A stretch of DNA of 64,000 nucleotides from Flavobacterium cerinum (GTDB lineage Bacteria > Bacteroidota > Bacteroidia > Flavobacteriales > Flavobacteriaceae): assembly GCF_024496085.1 (NCBI RefSeq), contig NZ_CP101751.1, positions 496,001 through 560,000 on the forward strand, given 5' to 3'. Of this stretch, positions 20,166 to 28,858 are shown piece after piece; position 1 is the first letter of the stretch, and every line of letters starts with the position of its first letter. Under the pieces are notes generated by a model. That model had not been told where the DNA came from and ran no database searches. It saw only the letters and a list, made by a program, of their open reading frames with translations. The position numbers and the translations under genes were made by a program.

Positions 20166-21533
20166 ATGAGTACAATAATAGCAATTGCAGTATTAGGTGT
20201 CGTTTGCCTTTTAGCTGAAATTTTTAACTTACGAAAAGCCATTATTCCAATAGCCGTTGTCGGTTTGTTGGTAGCATTAGGCATGACCGTGACTGAATTT
20301 AACGTAACCGAAAGTTACTATAACAATATGATTGTGACCAATCGTTTTACAGTAGCTTTTTCCAGTTTATTTATACTGTTAACCCTTTTCCTGGTTACTT
20401 TAAGTCATAATTTTTACAAGAACCGTCCGTCAAAACTTTCTGATTTTATCGCCATCAAAATATTCCTTTTATTAGGAGCGATTTCAATGGTATCCTTCGG
20501 AAACCTGGCGATGTTTTTCTTAGGATTGGAAATCTTATCTATTTCATTGTATATCCTTGCCGGAAGTAAACCGTTAAGTCTGAAAAGTAATGAAGCAGGT
20601 ATGAAATATTTCCTTATGGGATCTTTTGCGTCGGGTGTAATTCTTTTCGGTATTGCTTTAATCTACGGAGCTGTAGCTTCTTTCGATATGAACATGATCT
20701 ACGAAGCTTCGAATTCAGCTGCTACCGGTGACTGGTTTTATATCGGTGTTTGTATGATCACTGTGGGAATGTTATTTAAAATTGCAGCCGTTCCGTTCCA
20801 TTTCTGGGCGCCGGATGTATATGAAGGTGCTCCTGCTCTAACAACGGCAACGATGAGTACACTAGCAAAAGTCGTTGCTATGGCAACTTTCTTTAAGCTA
20901 AATCTTGCAATGAACGGTAATATGAATTTTGCCTACGAAACGGTTATTGTAATCATTTCGATCCTTTCTATGACTGTTGGTAATATTATGGCATTACGCC
21001 AAAACAATATTAAAAGAATGTTGGCCTTTTCGGGTATTTCACATGCCGGATTTATGTTAATGGCTCTTTTAAACTTATCCAATGCAACCGGAAGTTTGTT
21101 TTATTACGCTACCGCTTATACATTAGCCGGTATTGCTGCTTTTGCTGTGATTCTTTACGTATGTAATAATAAAGAAGACGAAAGCATTACATTCTTTAAC
21201 GGACTAGGGAAAAATAATCCGTTAATGGCTGCGATTTTATCAGCTTCATTATTGTCGATGGCCGGTATTCCGATTTTCTCCGGTTTCTTTGCCAAGTTCT
21301 TTATTTTGAACCAGACATTACAAGCGGGTTATCTTATCCTGTTAATTGCCGGTGTGATCAACTCCATCATCAGTGTGTATTACTATTTTAAAGTAATCAG
21401 TGCGATGTACACCAAAGAACCAAATGAAGAAAAAAGACCGGTTCCGTTCGAATATTATATCGTAGCGGTATTAGCTATCGGACTAAACATTGCGATTGGT
21501 CTGTTCCCTTCTTTCCTAATGGATTTACTATAA
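20166..21533 (+). CDS. nuoN: NADH-quinone oxidoreductase subunit N
   Basis: The third antiporter-like subunit, at 455 residues. It has the TM5 acidic helix (LAMFFLGLEILSISLYILAG), the Lys helix (KIAAVPFHFWAPDVYEGAP) and MLAFSGISHAGFMLMAL. It is the last gene of the operon and is followed by a hairpin terminator about 30 nt downstream. Confidence 0.97.
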   Translation: MSTIIAIAVLGVVCLLAEIFNLRKAIIPIAVVGLLVALGMTVTEFNVTESYYNNMIVTNRFTVAFSSLFILLTLFLVTLSHNFYKNRPSKLSDFIAIKIFLLLGAISMVSFGNLAMFFLGLEILSISLYILAGSKPLSLKSNEAGMKYFLMGSFASGVILFGIALIYGAVASFDMNMIYEASNSAATGDWFYIGVCMITVGMLFKIAAVPFHFWAPDVYEGAPALTTATMSTLAKVVAMATFFKLNLAMNGNMNFAYETVIVIISILSMTVGNIMALRQNNIKRMLAFSGISHAGFMLMALLNLSNATGSLFYYATAYTLAGIAAFAVILYVCNNKEDESITFFNGLGKNNPLMAAILSASLLSMAGIPIFSGFFAKFFILNQTLQAGYLILLIAGVINSIISVYYYFKVISAMYTKEPNEEKRPVPFEYYIVAVLAIGLNIAIGLFPSFLMDLL

Positions 21534-21563
21534 GGTTTATTATACATTCATTTATACTAACTA

Positions 21564-21595
21564 AAAAAGTCATCGGGAAACTGATGACTTTTTTG
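21564..21595 (+). terminator. Terminator of the nuo operon
   Basis: AAAAAGTCATC (21564-21574) pairs with GATGACTTTTT (21583-21593) across an 8-nt loop, ending in a T-run. Confidence 0.9.
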
Positions 21596-21736
21596 TTATT
21601 ATACTCTTTTAGGATTAATTGTTATTTTCAACACCCTTAAAAAAGGACAATTATTCCATAAAAAAGACTATTCTGTTAATCAAAATTTATCTTGCAGAAA
21701 ATACTATATTTTGTTAGGCAAAAGTTATAACTACCA

Positions 21737-22204
21737 ATGAACTATACCAAATATGATGCAAATAAAAGTACTGATTCAAAATTATTTCGTTTTACAAGTA
21801 GCGGAACAATAGGTGATGTTTCAAAAATGGTTCATTATACCGTTACTGATAAAACAGATTTATATAATTTAGCATTTGGAGATCTTAAATATGACAAAGA
21901 AAATGAGCAATATTTCATTGATGATGAAATTGTAACAGGAAATGGAGATATTCGGGAAGTATTAGCTACAGTAGCTCATACAGCCTATGATTTTACACAG
22001 ACATATCCTAATGCCACCATTTTTTTTAGAGGTAGTGACAAAAGAAGGACAAATCTATACAAAAGAGCTATTCATTTAAATTTGAATGAATTATCAAAAA
22101 CTTTTAATATCTTTGGAGCAAGAATGAATAAAAATGGGGACATACTCGACCACCCATTTGACTACAAAGAAGATTTTGATGGATTTCTAATTAAAAGGAA
22201 GTAA
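21737..22204 (+). CDS. Hypothetical protein, resembles DUF6934 family
   Basis: A 155-residue soluble protein with no signal peptide or TM segment. It has a beta-rich first half (LFRFTSSGTIGDVSKMVHYT, YNLAFGDLKYDKENEQY) and a conserved-looking core with GDIREVLATVAHTAYDFTQT, then FFRGSDKRRTNLYKRAI. From memory this core resembles the Bacteroidota family DUF6934; I cannot confirm it. The gene is AT-richer than its neighbours and stands alone between the nuo terminator and the next terminator, together with a 49-codon gene whose ATG lies 2 nt after its stop. That suggests a compact two-gene unit gained by transfer. A toxin-antitoxin or defence role is possible but unsupported. Confidence 0.65.
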   Translation: MNYTKYDANKSTDSKLFRFTSSGTIGDVSKMVHYTVTDKTDLYNLAFGDLKYDKENEQYFIDDEIVTGNGDIREVLATVAHTAYDFTQTYPNATIFFRGSDKRRTNLYKRAIHLNLNELSKTFNIFGARMNKNGDILDHPFDYKEDFDGFLIKRK

Positions 22205-22206
22205 TT

Positions 22207-22356
22207 ATGAAAAACAACGATATTAAAAAAGATATTACCTCAAAAAAAGATGCAAAAATTACGCTTAACACTGAGTTAGATAAGTTTAAAGACATCAAAT
22301 TTAAATCAGGTAAACCCGAAGAAATAAAGAAATTAAGATTTAAACTTAGTTTTTAA
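22207..22356 (+). CDS. Small basic hypothetical protein paired with upstream gene
   Basis: A 49-codon open frame starting 2 nt after the previous stop codon, with AAAAGGAAG just upstream as a possible ribosome site. The product is highly charged and Lys-rich (13 or more Lys), begins MKNNDIKKDITSKKDAKITL and ends KKLRFKLSF. It shows no known domain. The tight spacing, good ribosome site and terminator directly after the stop support translation despite its length. A binding partner of the 155-residue protein is the simplest guess. Confidence 0.55.
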   Translation: MKNNDIKKDITSKKDAKITLNTELDKFKDIKFKSGKPEEIKKLRFKLSF

Positions 22357-22360
22357 TATA

Positions 22361-22391
22361 AAAACCTCCTTGATTCGGAGGTTTTATTTTT
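22361..22391 (+). terminator. Terminator of the two-gene module
   Basis: AAAACCTCC (22361-22369) and GGAGGTTTT (22377-22385) form a 9-bp perfect stem with a 7-nt loop, followed by a T-rich stretch. Confidence 0.88.
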
Positions 22392-22587
22392 CCTCTTTTT
22401 ACATAACATACATATCTCTTGATTTATAATAGCATAAAAATAACATGCTATTTATCGACTGGAAGTAATCATATGTAAGATTAATTCAGAAACTTTCGAT
22501 AGCTACTTTCACTCAAAAATTTATTAGCCGAATACAAACCCGGTCTTCCTCGTTTAAAAATAAACAGTAACATTTTAACGCCCCATT

Positions 22588-22619
22588 TTGTCTCCCTATT
22601 GACCAAAACCGTAATTTTA
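22588..22619 (+). promoter_or_regulatory. Possible umuC promoter
   Basis: TTG (22588-22590) and TAATTTTA (22612-22619, one mismatch to TAnnTTTG) are 21 nt apart. Transcription would begin almost at the umuC ATG (22624), giving a near-leaderless message. I see no clear LexA-type palindrome here. Confidence 0.3.
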
Positions 22620-22623
22620 CATC

Positions 22624-23892
22624 ATGTATGCATTGGTCGATTGTAATAACTTTTATGCTTCCTGCGAACGGGTATTTCAACCCCAATACGTGGGTCAACC
22701 TGTTGTGATTTTATCGAACAACGACGGCTGTATTATTTCGCGCAGCGAAGAAGCGAAAGCCCTCGGAATTCCAATGGGTGCTCCGGAATTTCAGGTGCGT
22801 GATCAGTTAAAACAACTCGGAATTAAAGTCTTTTCGTCCAATTATGCTCTTTATGGTGACTTGAGCGGACGCGTGATGAACATTCTCCGCCAATTTACAC
22901 CTCACGTCGAAGAATACAGTATCGATGAAGCCTTCCTGAGTTTTGACGGCATGATGATACCTGACTATCACGATTATGGTATCCAAATAAGAAAAAGGAT
23001 CCAAAAATGGCTAAGTATCCCAATATGTGTGAGTATGGCGCCAACAAAAGCATTGTCAAAAGTAGCCAACAAAATCGCTAAAAAATTTCAGGAACGTACC
23101 GGCGGTGTTTATGTTATTGATAGTGATGAAAAACGAATTAAAGCCTTAAAGTGGACTAAAATTGAAGATGTTTGGGGTATTGGCTATCGGTTGATCAAAA
23201 AAGTAAAAGCCCGTAATATTTTTACCGCTTACGATTTTACCTTACCGGAACACGAAGGTTGGATCCGAAAGGAAATGGGCGTTATCGGTTTGCGTTTACG
23301 CAGTGAATTACTCGGCAATCCGGTATTGGAACTCGAAACGCAACACGATTCGAAAAAGAGTATCGCTATTACCCGTAGTTTTGAAAAAAAATTATCTGAC
23401 TATCGGGAAATCCGGGAACGAATTGCAACTTTTGCTTCTGTTTGCGCTGAAAAACTCCGCAAACAAAAATCCTGTTGCTATAGTGTGGTCGTACTATTGG
23501 TAAAAGACAAACACCGGTCAAACACCAAACGTCATTATTACAGTCAGATGGAGACTTTACCTTTTGCCAGCAATTCGAATATCACAATCAGTAATCTGGC
23601 GATCGAAATCCTTGAAAAACTGTACGAACCAAATGAAGTCTATCTGAAAGCCGGTGTTATTGTAACGCAGTTACTCCCTCAGGATCAGAAACAATTGCAT
23701 TTATTTGATGAAGAAAACCCGAAACATCAAAAACTGATGGAAGTAATGGACCTGTATCACCAAAAAACCGGTGATCGTAAAATCCGATTGGGTAATCAGG
23801 ATTTACAGCGAACCTGGAAGATGAAACAAAATCATCTTTCTCCGAATTATACAACAGACATTAAGGACATACTGGAAATACAATGCCACTAG
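22624..23892 (+). CDS. umuC: Error-prone DNA polymerase V catalytic subunit (Y family)
   Basis: A lesion-bypass DNA polymerase of 422 residues. Y-family motifs are present: YALVDCNNFYASCER with the catalytic Asp D6, the LSNNDGCIISRSEEAKALG region, and YSIDEAFLSF with D101 and E102. A helix-hairpin-helix region (KWTKIEDVWGIGYRLIKKVK) and a little-finger domain ending with a UmuC-type C-terminus follow. The stop codon overlaps the start of the umuD-like gene by 10 nt, so the pair is translationally coupled. The order C then D is the reverse of the classic umuDC operon. Confidence 0.95.
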   Translation: MYALVDCNNFYASCERVFQPQYVGQPVVILSNNDGCIISRSEEAKALGIPMGAPEFQVRDQLKQLGIKVFSSNYALYGDLSGRVMNILRQFTPHVEEYSIDEAFLSFDGMMIPDYHDYGIQIRKRIQKWLSIPICVSMAPTKALSKVANKIAKKFQERTGGVYVIDSDEKRIKALKWTKIEDVWGIGYRLIKKVKARNIFTAYDFTLPEHEGWIRKEMGVIGLRLRSELLGNPVLELETQHDSKKSIAITRSFEKKLSDYREIRERIATFASVCAEKLRKQKSCCYSVVVLLVKDKHRSNTKRHYYSQMETLPFASNSNITISNLAIEILEKLYEPNEVYLKAGVIVTQLLPQDQKQLHLFDEENPKHQKLMEVMDLYHQKTGDRKIRLGNQDLQRTWKMKQNHLSPNYTTDIKDILEIQCH

Positions 23893-24320
23893 ACAAAAAT
23901 CCCCTGCATTTTTTTATTCCCGAAAGTGAAGCTTCGATGGAGTTACCCTTTATTGCCGATGGTATTAAAGCCGGGTTCCCGTCGCCTGCCGCCGATTTTG
24001 ACGGAACTAAAATCAGCCTGGATAAAGTTGTCGTTAAAAATCAGGAAGCCACTTTTTATGCCCGGGCTAAAGGCAATTCGATGAGCGGTGCCGGTATTGA
24101 TGATGGTGATATTCTGGTGATCGATCGTAGTCTGGAACCTAAAAACAATAAAATTGCCGTTTGTTATATCGATGGGGAATTTACCGTAAAACGGATTAAA
24201 ATTGAAAAAGATTGCATTTACCTCATCCCTGAAAATACCGATTATACTCCGATAAAAGTAACGGAAGATAATGAATTGATCATCTGGGGAATTGTAACGT
24301 ATGTATTGAAAAGTGTTTAG
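23883..24320 (+). CDS. umuD: UmuD-like autoproteolytic subunit of DNA polymerase V
   Basis: An S24 (LexA-like) serine peptidase that, after self-cleavage stimulated by RecA filaments, activates UmuC. It has 145 residues. The cleavage site region is intact (KAGFPSPAADF, with A30-G31 at the expected bond). The catalytic Ser is S66 in GNSMSGAGIDDGD and the Lys is K103 in DGEFTVKRI. There is no DNA-binding domain, which separates it from LexA. Its ATG lies inside the last codons of umuC. The C-terminus overlaps the end of the convergent gene by 4 nt. Confidence 0.94.
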   Translation: MPLDKNPLHFFIPESEASMELPFIADGIKAGFPSPAADFDGTKISLDKVVVKNQEATFYARAKGNSMSGAGIDDGDILVIDRSLEPKNNKIAVCYIDGEFTVKRIKIEKDCIYLIPENTDYTPIKVTEDNELIIWGIVTYVLKSV

Positions 24321-24670
24321 TTTTTACACAACTCATCCAAATACATATTCAGGTTTAACTGAAAAAGCGTTCCTTCAACCAGATCTTTAATCTGGTAAAC
24401 TTCTTTTCGGGTCACAGCAAGATCCAGCGCCTCAAAAGGCGTCTTCAATAAAAACTTATGACAACGGTTACGCATTTCACATTCCGAGCAACATGCACTC
24501 TCACAAGATAAATCGATAAGTTCTGAAAACTCCTGCATTTCCTCTTTTGTCAGATAAAATCCTGTTTCCTTAAATACCAATTGTATTTTATGGCGTAATG
24601 TTCTCTGGTCTTTAATCCAGAAAAAAGCTACTCCGAAATCGTTATGATAAAGTTGTTCTATCTGTTGCAT
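24317..24670 (-). CDS. Cys-rich hypothetical protein
   Basis: A 117-residue cytosolic protein of unknown function. I chose the ATG at 24670, which has a G-rich site directly upstream, over one 14 codons earlier. The centre carries a Cys cluster (C56, C60, C61, C64, C70, in CESACCSECEMRNRC), which could bind a metal or an Fe-S cluster. The flanks are helical: KIQLVFKETGFYLTKEEMQE before, and VYQIKDLVEGTLFQLNLNMY after. It resembles short conserved Bacteroidota hypotheticals I know only by general pattern. The stop codon overlaps the umuD stop in convergent orientation. Confidence 0.7.
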   Translation of the reverse strand: MQQIEQLYHNDFGVAFFWIKDQRTLRHKIQLVFKETGFYLTKEEMQEFSELIDLSCESACCSECEMRNRCHKFLLKTPFEALDLAVTRKEVYQIKDLVEGTLFQLNLNMYLDELCKN

Positions 24671-24742
24671 CACCTTTAATTTTAAACAAATATAAAAATT
24701 ATTTATATTCATTCTAAATAAAAATTAATTTATTTTAAATCA

Positions 24743-24815
24743 GGATAGCCAACCCTTATATCCGGACCTATAAATATAAGGGCTATCCAAAAAACCATTT
24801 TTATTAAGGCTATCC
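24743..24815 (-). repeat. GGATAGCC hairpin plus third copy
   Basis: GGATAG (24743-24748) and CCCTTATAT (24753-24761) pair with ATATAAGGG (24774-24782) and CTATCC (24783-24788), leaving a 4-nt bulge and a 12-nt loop. A third GGCTATCC sits at 24808-24815, just past the stop codon of the monooxygenase gene. It may act as the terminator of that gene or be a small dispersed repeat. Confidence 0.6.
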
Positions 24816-24819
24816 GTAA

Positions 24820-25833
24820 TTAGTTTCTAAAAGCTTCGGCCAATATCTCAAAAGAACGCAACTTTGCCTGTTGGTCGAAGATTTGTGAAATGGCCATAAT
24901 CTCATTTACTTTAGTAGCCTGTATAAACTCGCTAAAGTGTTTTTGTAATGTTTCTTTGTTTCCGACAAAAGTAAAAGCTGTCATCTGCATTACTGCTTCC
25001 ATTACATCAGCAGTCCACACCTCATCCATATCATCAACCGGTGGCATTAACGGACGACGGGTATTGGTTATAATCCCGGTAAAAGCCTGGTAAAGCGATG
25101 TTGAAAGATAATTAGCTTCATCATCATTATCCGCAGCAATGACATTTACACATGCCAGTATATATGGTTCTGATAAATAATCGGAAGGAACAAAATAATG
25201 ACGGTATAATTCGATAGCCCGGTAAAACTGAGCCGGGGCAAAATGGGCTGCAAAAGCGTAAGGCAATCCTAATTTTCCAGCTAAAACGGCACTTTCCATA
25301 CTCGATCCTAAAATCCAAATCGGGATATCAATTCCTTCGCCCGGAAAGGCTCTTACTTTTGCCGCGCTGTTTTCAGCACTTAAATACTGTTGCAATTCCT
25401 GAATATGCGCTTCAAAATCATAATTCAGATCATAATTGTTTTTCCGTAAAGCCATCGCCGTTGCTCCATCTGTTCCGGGTGCACGTCCCAATCCCAGATC
25501 AATACGATCCGGATATAAAGTACTTAAGGTCCCGAATTGTTCTGCTACAGCAAGCGGAGAATGATTCGGTAACATAATCCCACCGGAACCTACTCGTATG
25601 GTTTGAGTATGTTCGGCAATATTACCAATCAGTACAGAAGTAGCCGAACTGGCTACATGTTGCATATTATGATGTTCGGAGAGCCAAAAGCGGGAGTAAC
25701 CCAGCGCTTCCGCTTTTTGTGCCAATTCCCGGCATTTTCGAAAAGTATCTGAATAAGTGTCTCCCTGGGAAACTACTGCTAAATCAAGTATAGAATATTG
25801 AACTCCGTGTAACGGATTATCGGGTGAAATCAT
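24820..25833 (-). CDS. LLM-class flavin-dependent oxidoreductase (luciferase-like)
   Basis: A 337-residue protein with the bacterial luciferase TIM-barrel fold, which oxidises an unknown substrate with reduced FMN. Recognisable pieces: YSRFWLSEHHNMQHVASSAT near residue 47, VGSGGIMLPNHSPLAVAEQF (about 81-100), DRIDLGLGRAPGTD, and PIWILGSSMESAVLAGKLGL. These are typical of the MsnO8/YhbW-like LLM subfamily found widely in Bacteroidota. The gene is alone on its strand, with 66 nt to recJ. Substrate is not predictable. Confidence 0.9.
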   Translation of the reverse strand: MISPDNPLHGVQYSILDLAVVSQGDTYSDTFRKCRELAQKAEALGYSRFWLSEHHNMQHVASSATSVLIGNIAEHTQTIRVGSGGIMLPNHSPLAVAEQFGTLSTLYPDRIDLGLGRAPGTDGATAMALRKNNYDLNYDFEAHIQELQQYLSAENSAAKVRAFPGEGIDIPIWILGSSMESAVLAGKLGLPYAFAAHFAPAQFYRAIELYRHYFVPSDYLSEPYILACVNVIAADNDDEANYLSTSLYQAFTGIITNTRRPLMPPVDDMDEVWTADVMEAVMQMTAFTFVGNKETLQKHFSEFIQATKVNEIMAISQIFDQQAKLRSFEILAEAFRN

Positions 25834-25899
25834 TTCTCTTTATTTATAATAAATAAATTTAGAGAAATACTTTTTTAGGAAAACCCAATAAACTGTTAA

Positions 25900-27597
25900 T
25901 TAAGATTCTTTAATATCACGTAATCGTAGTTGCTTACTCACCGTTCCGTTCCATTCGTTTTCATCGATCGAGAAAACAGCGTCAAAATGTTTTCGGTTTT
26001 GGGTCATACTGATTTTATTCGCCAGTCCGAAACCAATTGCCGCAAATCCTTTATCATTCGAATGTTGCTTTACAAATAAACGCAGGTGTTCTTCATCCTG
26101 TCCGATTTTTTTACCGTATCCGGTATCCGTTAGCTTTTGCGCAAGGAAAACCGGCGTCATATTTCCCGGTCCGAAAGGTTCCATTTGATTAAGAATACGG
26201 ACTAATTTATCATCTATAGCATCAAAATCAATTACGGCATCGATACTAATTTCGGGTACCATCAAATCAGGAGTAATGGTCTCGGATACGACTTTTTCAA
26301 ATTGTTTTTTAAAATTTTCGTAGTCACTTTCTTTTAACGTTAATCCGGCAGCATACATATGACCTCCGAATTGTTCCAAATAGTCTGAACAGGCTTCCAA
26401 AGCATTATACACATCAAAATCTTTAACCGATCGTGCCGATGCTGCCAACTTATCCCCACTTTTAGTAAAAACCAGTGTGGGACGATAGTAAACTTCCGTT
26501 AAACGGGATGCAACGATTCCGATAACCCCTTTATGCCAGTCTTCCTGATATACAACAGTTGTATAACGTTCCTGTTCGCCGCTTCCTTCAATCTGTTTTA
26601 AGGCTTCTTTGGTAATTTGTTTGTCCAGATCTTTCCGATCAGCATTAAACATCTCAATCTGACTTGCAAATTCACTTGCTTGCAGCAGATCAAATTCCGT
26701 TAGCAATGCTACAGCATGATTTCCGTGTTTAATTCGGCCGGCCGCATTAATTCGGGGTGCGATGATAAAAACGACATCAGTAATCGTCAATTCCTTCTTT
26801 TTGACATTTTTAATCAATGCTTTAATACCGGGACGCGGATCGGCATTAATCACCTCTAATCCAAACTTCGCTAATACCCGGTTTTCGCCTGTAATCGGGA
26901 CAATATCCGCCGCAATAGCGGTAGCCACAAGATCCAGATACGGCGTTAAATCTTCAATAGCCAAACCTCTGTTTGCTGCTAACGCCTGTATCAGTTTAAA
27001 ACCGACTCCGCAACCGCATAATTCGTCATACGGATAAAAACAGTCCGATCGTTTCGGATCGAGTACGGCAACAGCATCCGGCAATTCATCTCCCGGACGA
27101 TGGTGATCACAAATCACAAAATCGATGTTTTTCTGACGAGCGTAAGCTACTTTATCAATCGATTTAATTCCACAGTCTAATGCAATGATTAACGTAAATC
27201 CGTTATCCTCAGCAAAATCAATTCCCTGAAATGAAACCCCATATCCTTCCGCATAACGATCGGGAATATACGTTGCTACATTCGGATAATAACTGCTCAG
27301 ATACGAACTCATCAAAGCAACAGCAGTCGTTCCGTCGACATCATAATCGCCGTAAACCAAAATATTTTCTTCGTTTGCTATTGCTTTTTCTATTCGTTCT
27401 ACCGCTTTATCCATGTCTTTCATCAGATACGGATCGTGTAAATCATCCAGCGACGGACGAAAGAAAGCTTTAGCCTGATCAAACGTATCAATCCCACGTT
27501 GTATCAATAAGCCGGCAATTAAAGGACTAACATTAAGTTCACTTGCCAGTTGTTTTATTTTTTGGGGATTTGGTTTCAGTTTGATTGTCCAGCGCAT
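25900..27597 (-). CDS. recJ: Single-stranded-DNA-specific exonuclease RecJ
   Basis: A 5'-3' ssDNA exonuclease for recombination and repair, 565 residues. DHH-family motifs: YGDYDVDGTTA with D84, D86 and D88; DCGIKS near 141; and the name-giving DHH at 164-166 (VICDHHRPGDELPDA). The DHHA1 part contains GVIGIVASRLTE and GGHMYAAGLTL, with an OB-like C-terminal domain after about 460. All metal-binding Asp/His positions look intact. It lies downstream of osmC, separated by a palindrome. Confidence 0.97.
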   Translation of the reverse strand: MRWTIKLKPNPQKIKQLASELNVSPLIAGLLIQRGIDTFDQAKAFFRPSLDDLHDPYLMKDMDKAVERIEKAIANEENILVYGDYDVDGTTAVALMSSYLSSYYPNVATYIPDRYAEGYGVSFQGIDFAEDNGFTLIIALDCGIKSIDKVAYARQKNIDFVICDHHRPGDELPDAVAVLDPKRSDCFYPYDELCGCGVGFKLIQALAANRGLAIEDLTPYLDLVATAIAADIVPITGENRVLAKFGLEVINADPRPGIKALIKNVKKKELTITDVVFIIAPRINAAGRIKHGNHAVALLTEFDLLQASEFASQIEMFNADRKDLDKQITKEALKQIEGSGEQERYTTVVYQEDWHKGVIGIVASRLTEVYYRPTLVFTKSGDKLAASARSVKDFDVYNALEACSDYLEQFGGHMYAAGLTLKESDYENFKKQFEKVVSETITPDLMVPEISIDAVIDFDAIDDKLVRILNQMEPFGPGNMTPVFLAQKLTDTGYGKKIGQDEEHLRLFVKQHSNDKGFAAIGFGLANKISMTQNRKHFDAVFSIDENEWNGTVSKQLRLRDIKES

Positions 27598-27611
27598 GCT
27601 TGATTATTTAG

Positions 27612-27648
27612 TCACACCTGACAGATTTTAAAAACCTGTCAGGTGTGA
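27612..27648. repeat. 13-bp inverted repeat between osmC-like gene and recJ
   Basis: TCACACCTGACAG (27612-27624) and CTGTCAGGTGTGA (27636-27648) are perfect inverted copies around an 11-nt loop. There is no T-run on either strand. The right arm with its flank, AAAACCTGTCAGGT, nearly matches the palindrome at 43474-43508, so this may be one member of a dispersed palindromic repeat family. Confidence 0.8.
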
Positions 27649-27655
27649 TAGGTAT

Positions 27656-28078
27656 TTATACTGTATGATAGTGTATTTTGATCTCGACTTTGGCAAATTG
27701 ACGGAACATTTCCATCACGCCACAATATTTTTCTACCGAAAGATTGACTGCTTTTTCGAGTTTTTTCGGTTCAAGATCGGAACCGTAAAAATGATAATCG
27801 ACCCGAACGGTATGATAGGTTTTCGGATGTTCTTCTGTAAGTTCACCTTCCGTTTCGATTGTAAAATCGGTCACTTCCAGCTTCATTTTTTCGATAAGCG
27901 AGGCGACATCCAATCCTGTACATCCGGCTAATGCTGATAACATCAACGCTTTCGGACGCAACCCTTTGCCTTCACCTCCGTTTTCCGGACCGGCATCAAT
28001 CGTCATTACATCACCACTGGGATTGGTGGATTCAAATTGCATTTTCCCTAACCATTTGGTACGTACCTGATGTGTCAT
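27656..28078 (-). CDS. OsmC-family peroxiredoxin-like protein
   Basis: A 140-residue OsmC/Ohr-type protein that probably reduces organic hydroperoxides or related thiol-reactive compounds. The two active-site Cys regions are present: SALAGCTGLDVASLIEKM (first Cys near residue 53) and SVEKYCGVMEMFRQFA (second Cys near residue 118). The N-terminus carries the YhfA/OsmC-like FESTNPSGDVMTIDAGPE. It starts 2 nt after the rsmI stop, so both share a transcript. Confidence 0.92.
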   Translation of the reverse strand: MTHQVRTKWLGKMQFESTNPSGDVMTIDAGPENGGEGKGLRPKALMLSALAGCTGLDVASLIEKMKLEVTDFTIETEGELTEEHPKTYHTVRVDYHFYGSDLEPKKLEKAVNLSVEKYCGVMEMFRQFAKVEIKIHYHTV

Positions 28079-28080
28079 AT

Positions 28081-28785
28081 TTACTCGTTTTTATCTTTTT
28101 TATTTTCTTTAGCGATTACCTTCCCTCCCACAATTACTACGATCTCTCCTTTTGGTGGTTTGGCTTCAAAATGTTTTAAAACTTCTTCCGCTGTTCCGCG
28201 TACGGTTTCTTCGTGTAGTTTGGATAATTCCCGCGAAACCGAAACCGGTCGGTCGGCACCGAAATACTGAATAAATTCGGCCAGTGTTTTCACCAATTTA
28301 TGCGGTGAAACATACAAAATCATCGTTCGGGTTTCTTCCGCCAATGCAAGATAACGGGTTTGTCGCCCTTTTTTATCCGGTAGAAAGCCCTCGAATATAA
28401 ACTTGTCATTCGGCAATCCGCTATTGACCAAAGCCGGTACAAATGCAGTTGCGCCCGGAAGACATTCCACTTCGATTTTGTGTTCTACACAGGCACGTGT
28501 TAATAAAAAGCCCGGATCGGAAATAGCCGGAGTTCCCGCATCGGAAATCAACGCTATTGTTTCTCCGGATTGCAACCTACGGATAATCGTTTCAACCGTC
28601 TTATGTTCGTTGTGCATATGATGACTCTGCATCGGTGTGGCGATTTCGAAATGTTTGAGCAATTTCCCGCTGTTACGGGTATCTTCCGCCAAAATCAGAT
28701 CGACTTCCTTTAATATGCGGATCGCCCGGAAAGTCATGTCTTCCAGATTTCCGATCGGGGTTGGTACCAAATATAATTTAGACAT
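28081..28785 (-). CDS. rsmI: 16S rRNA (cytidine1402-2'-O)-methyltransferase
   Basis: An SAM-dependent tetrapyrrole-methylase-fold enzyme that methylates the 2'-OH of C1402 of 16S rRNA. I use the ATG at 28785, giving the standard N-terminus MSKLYLVPTPIGNLEDMTFR and 234 residues; the frame extends 7 codons upstream. Further motifs: LILAEDTRNSGKLLKHF, LISDAGTPAISDPGF (SAM loop, near 78) and EGFLPDKKGRQTRYL. It is followed by the osmC-like gene at 2 nt. Confidence 0.96.
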   Translation of the reverse strand: MSKLYLVPTPIGNLEDMTFRAIRILKEVDLILAEDTRNSGKLLKHFEIATPMQSHHMHNEHKTVETIIRRLQSGETIALISDAGTPAISDPGFLLTRACVEHKIEVECLPGATAFVPALVNSGLPNDKFIFEGFLPDKKGRQTRYLALAEETRTMILYVSPHKLVKTLAEFIQYFGADRPVSVSRELSKLHEETVRGTAEEVLKHFEAKPPKGEIVVIVGGKVIAKENKKDKNE

Positions 28786-28800
28786 AGCGTAAAATTTAAA

Positions 28801-28838
28801 CACCAATCAGCATAAACTAACATTCATGCCGATTGGTG
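28801..28838 (-). terminator. Hairpin after the Glu-rich gene
   Basis: CACCAATC-a-GCAT (28801-28813) pairs with ATGC-c-GATTGGTG (28826-28838), with one mismatch and a 12-nt loop. On the minus strand it is followed by a T/A-rich stretch and lies between the Glu-rich gene and rsmI. Confidence 0.6.
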
Positions 28839-28858
28839 TAATGGATAAGTTATGACTA

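Noticed and set aside
22500..22623. LexA-type SOS operator upstream of umuC
   Set aside because: I could not find a convincing palindrome in this stretch by eye.
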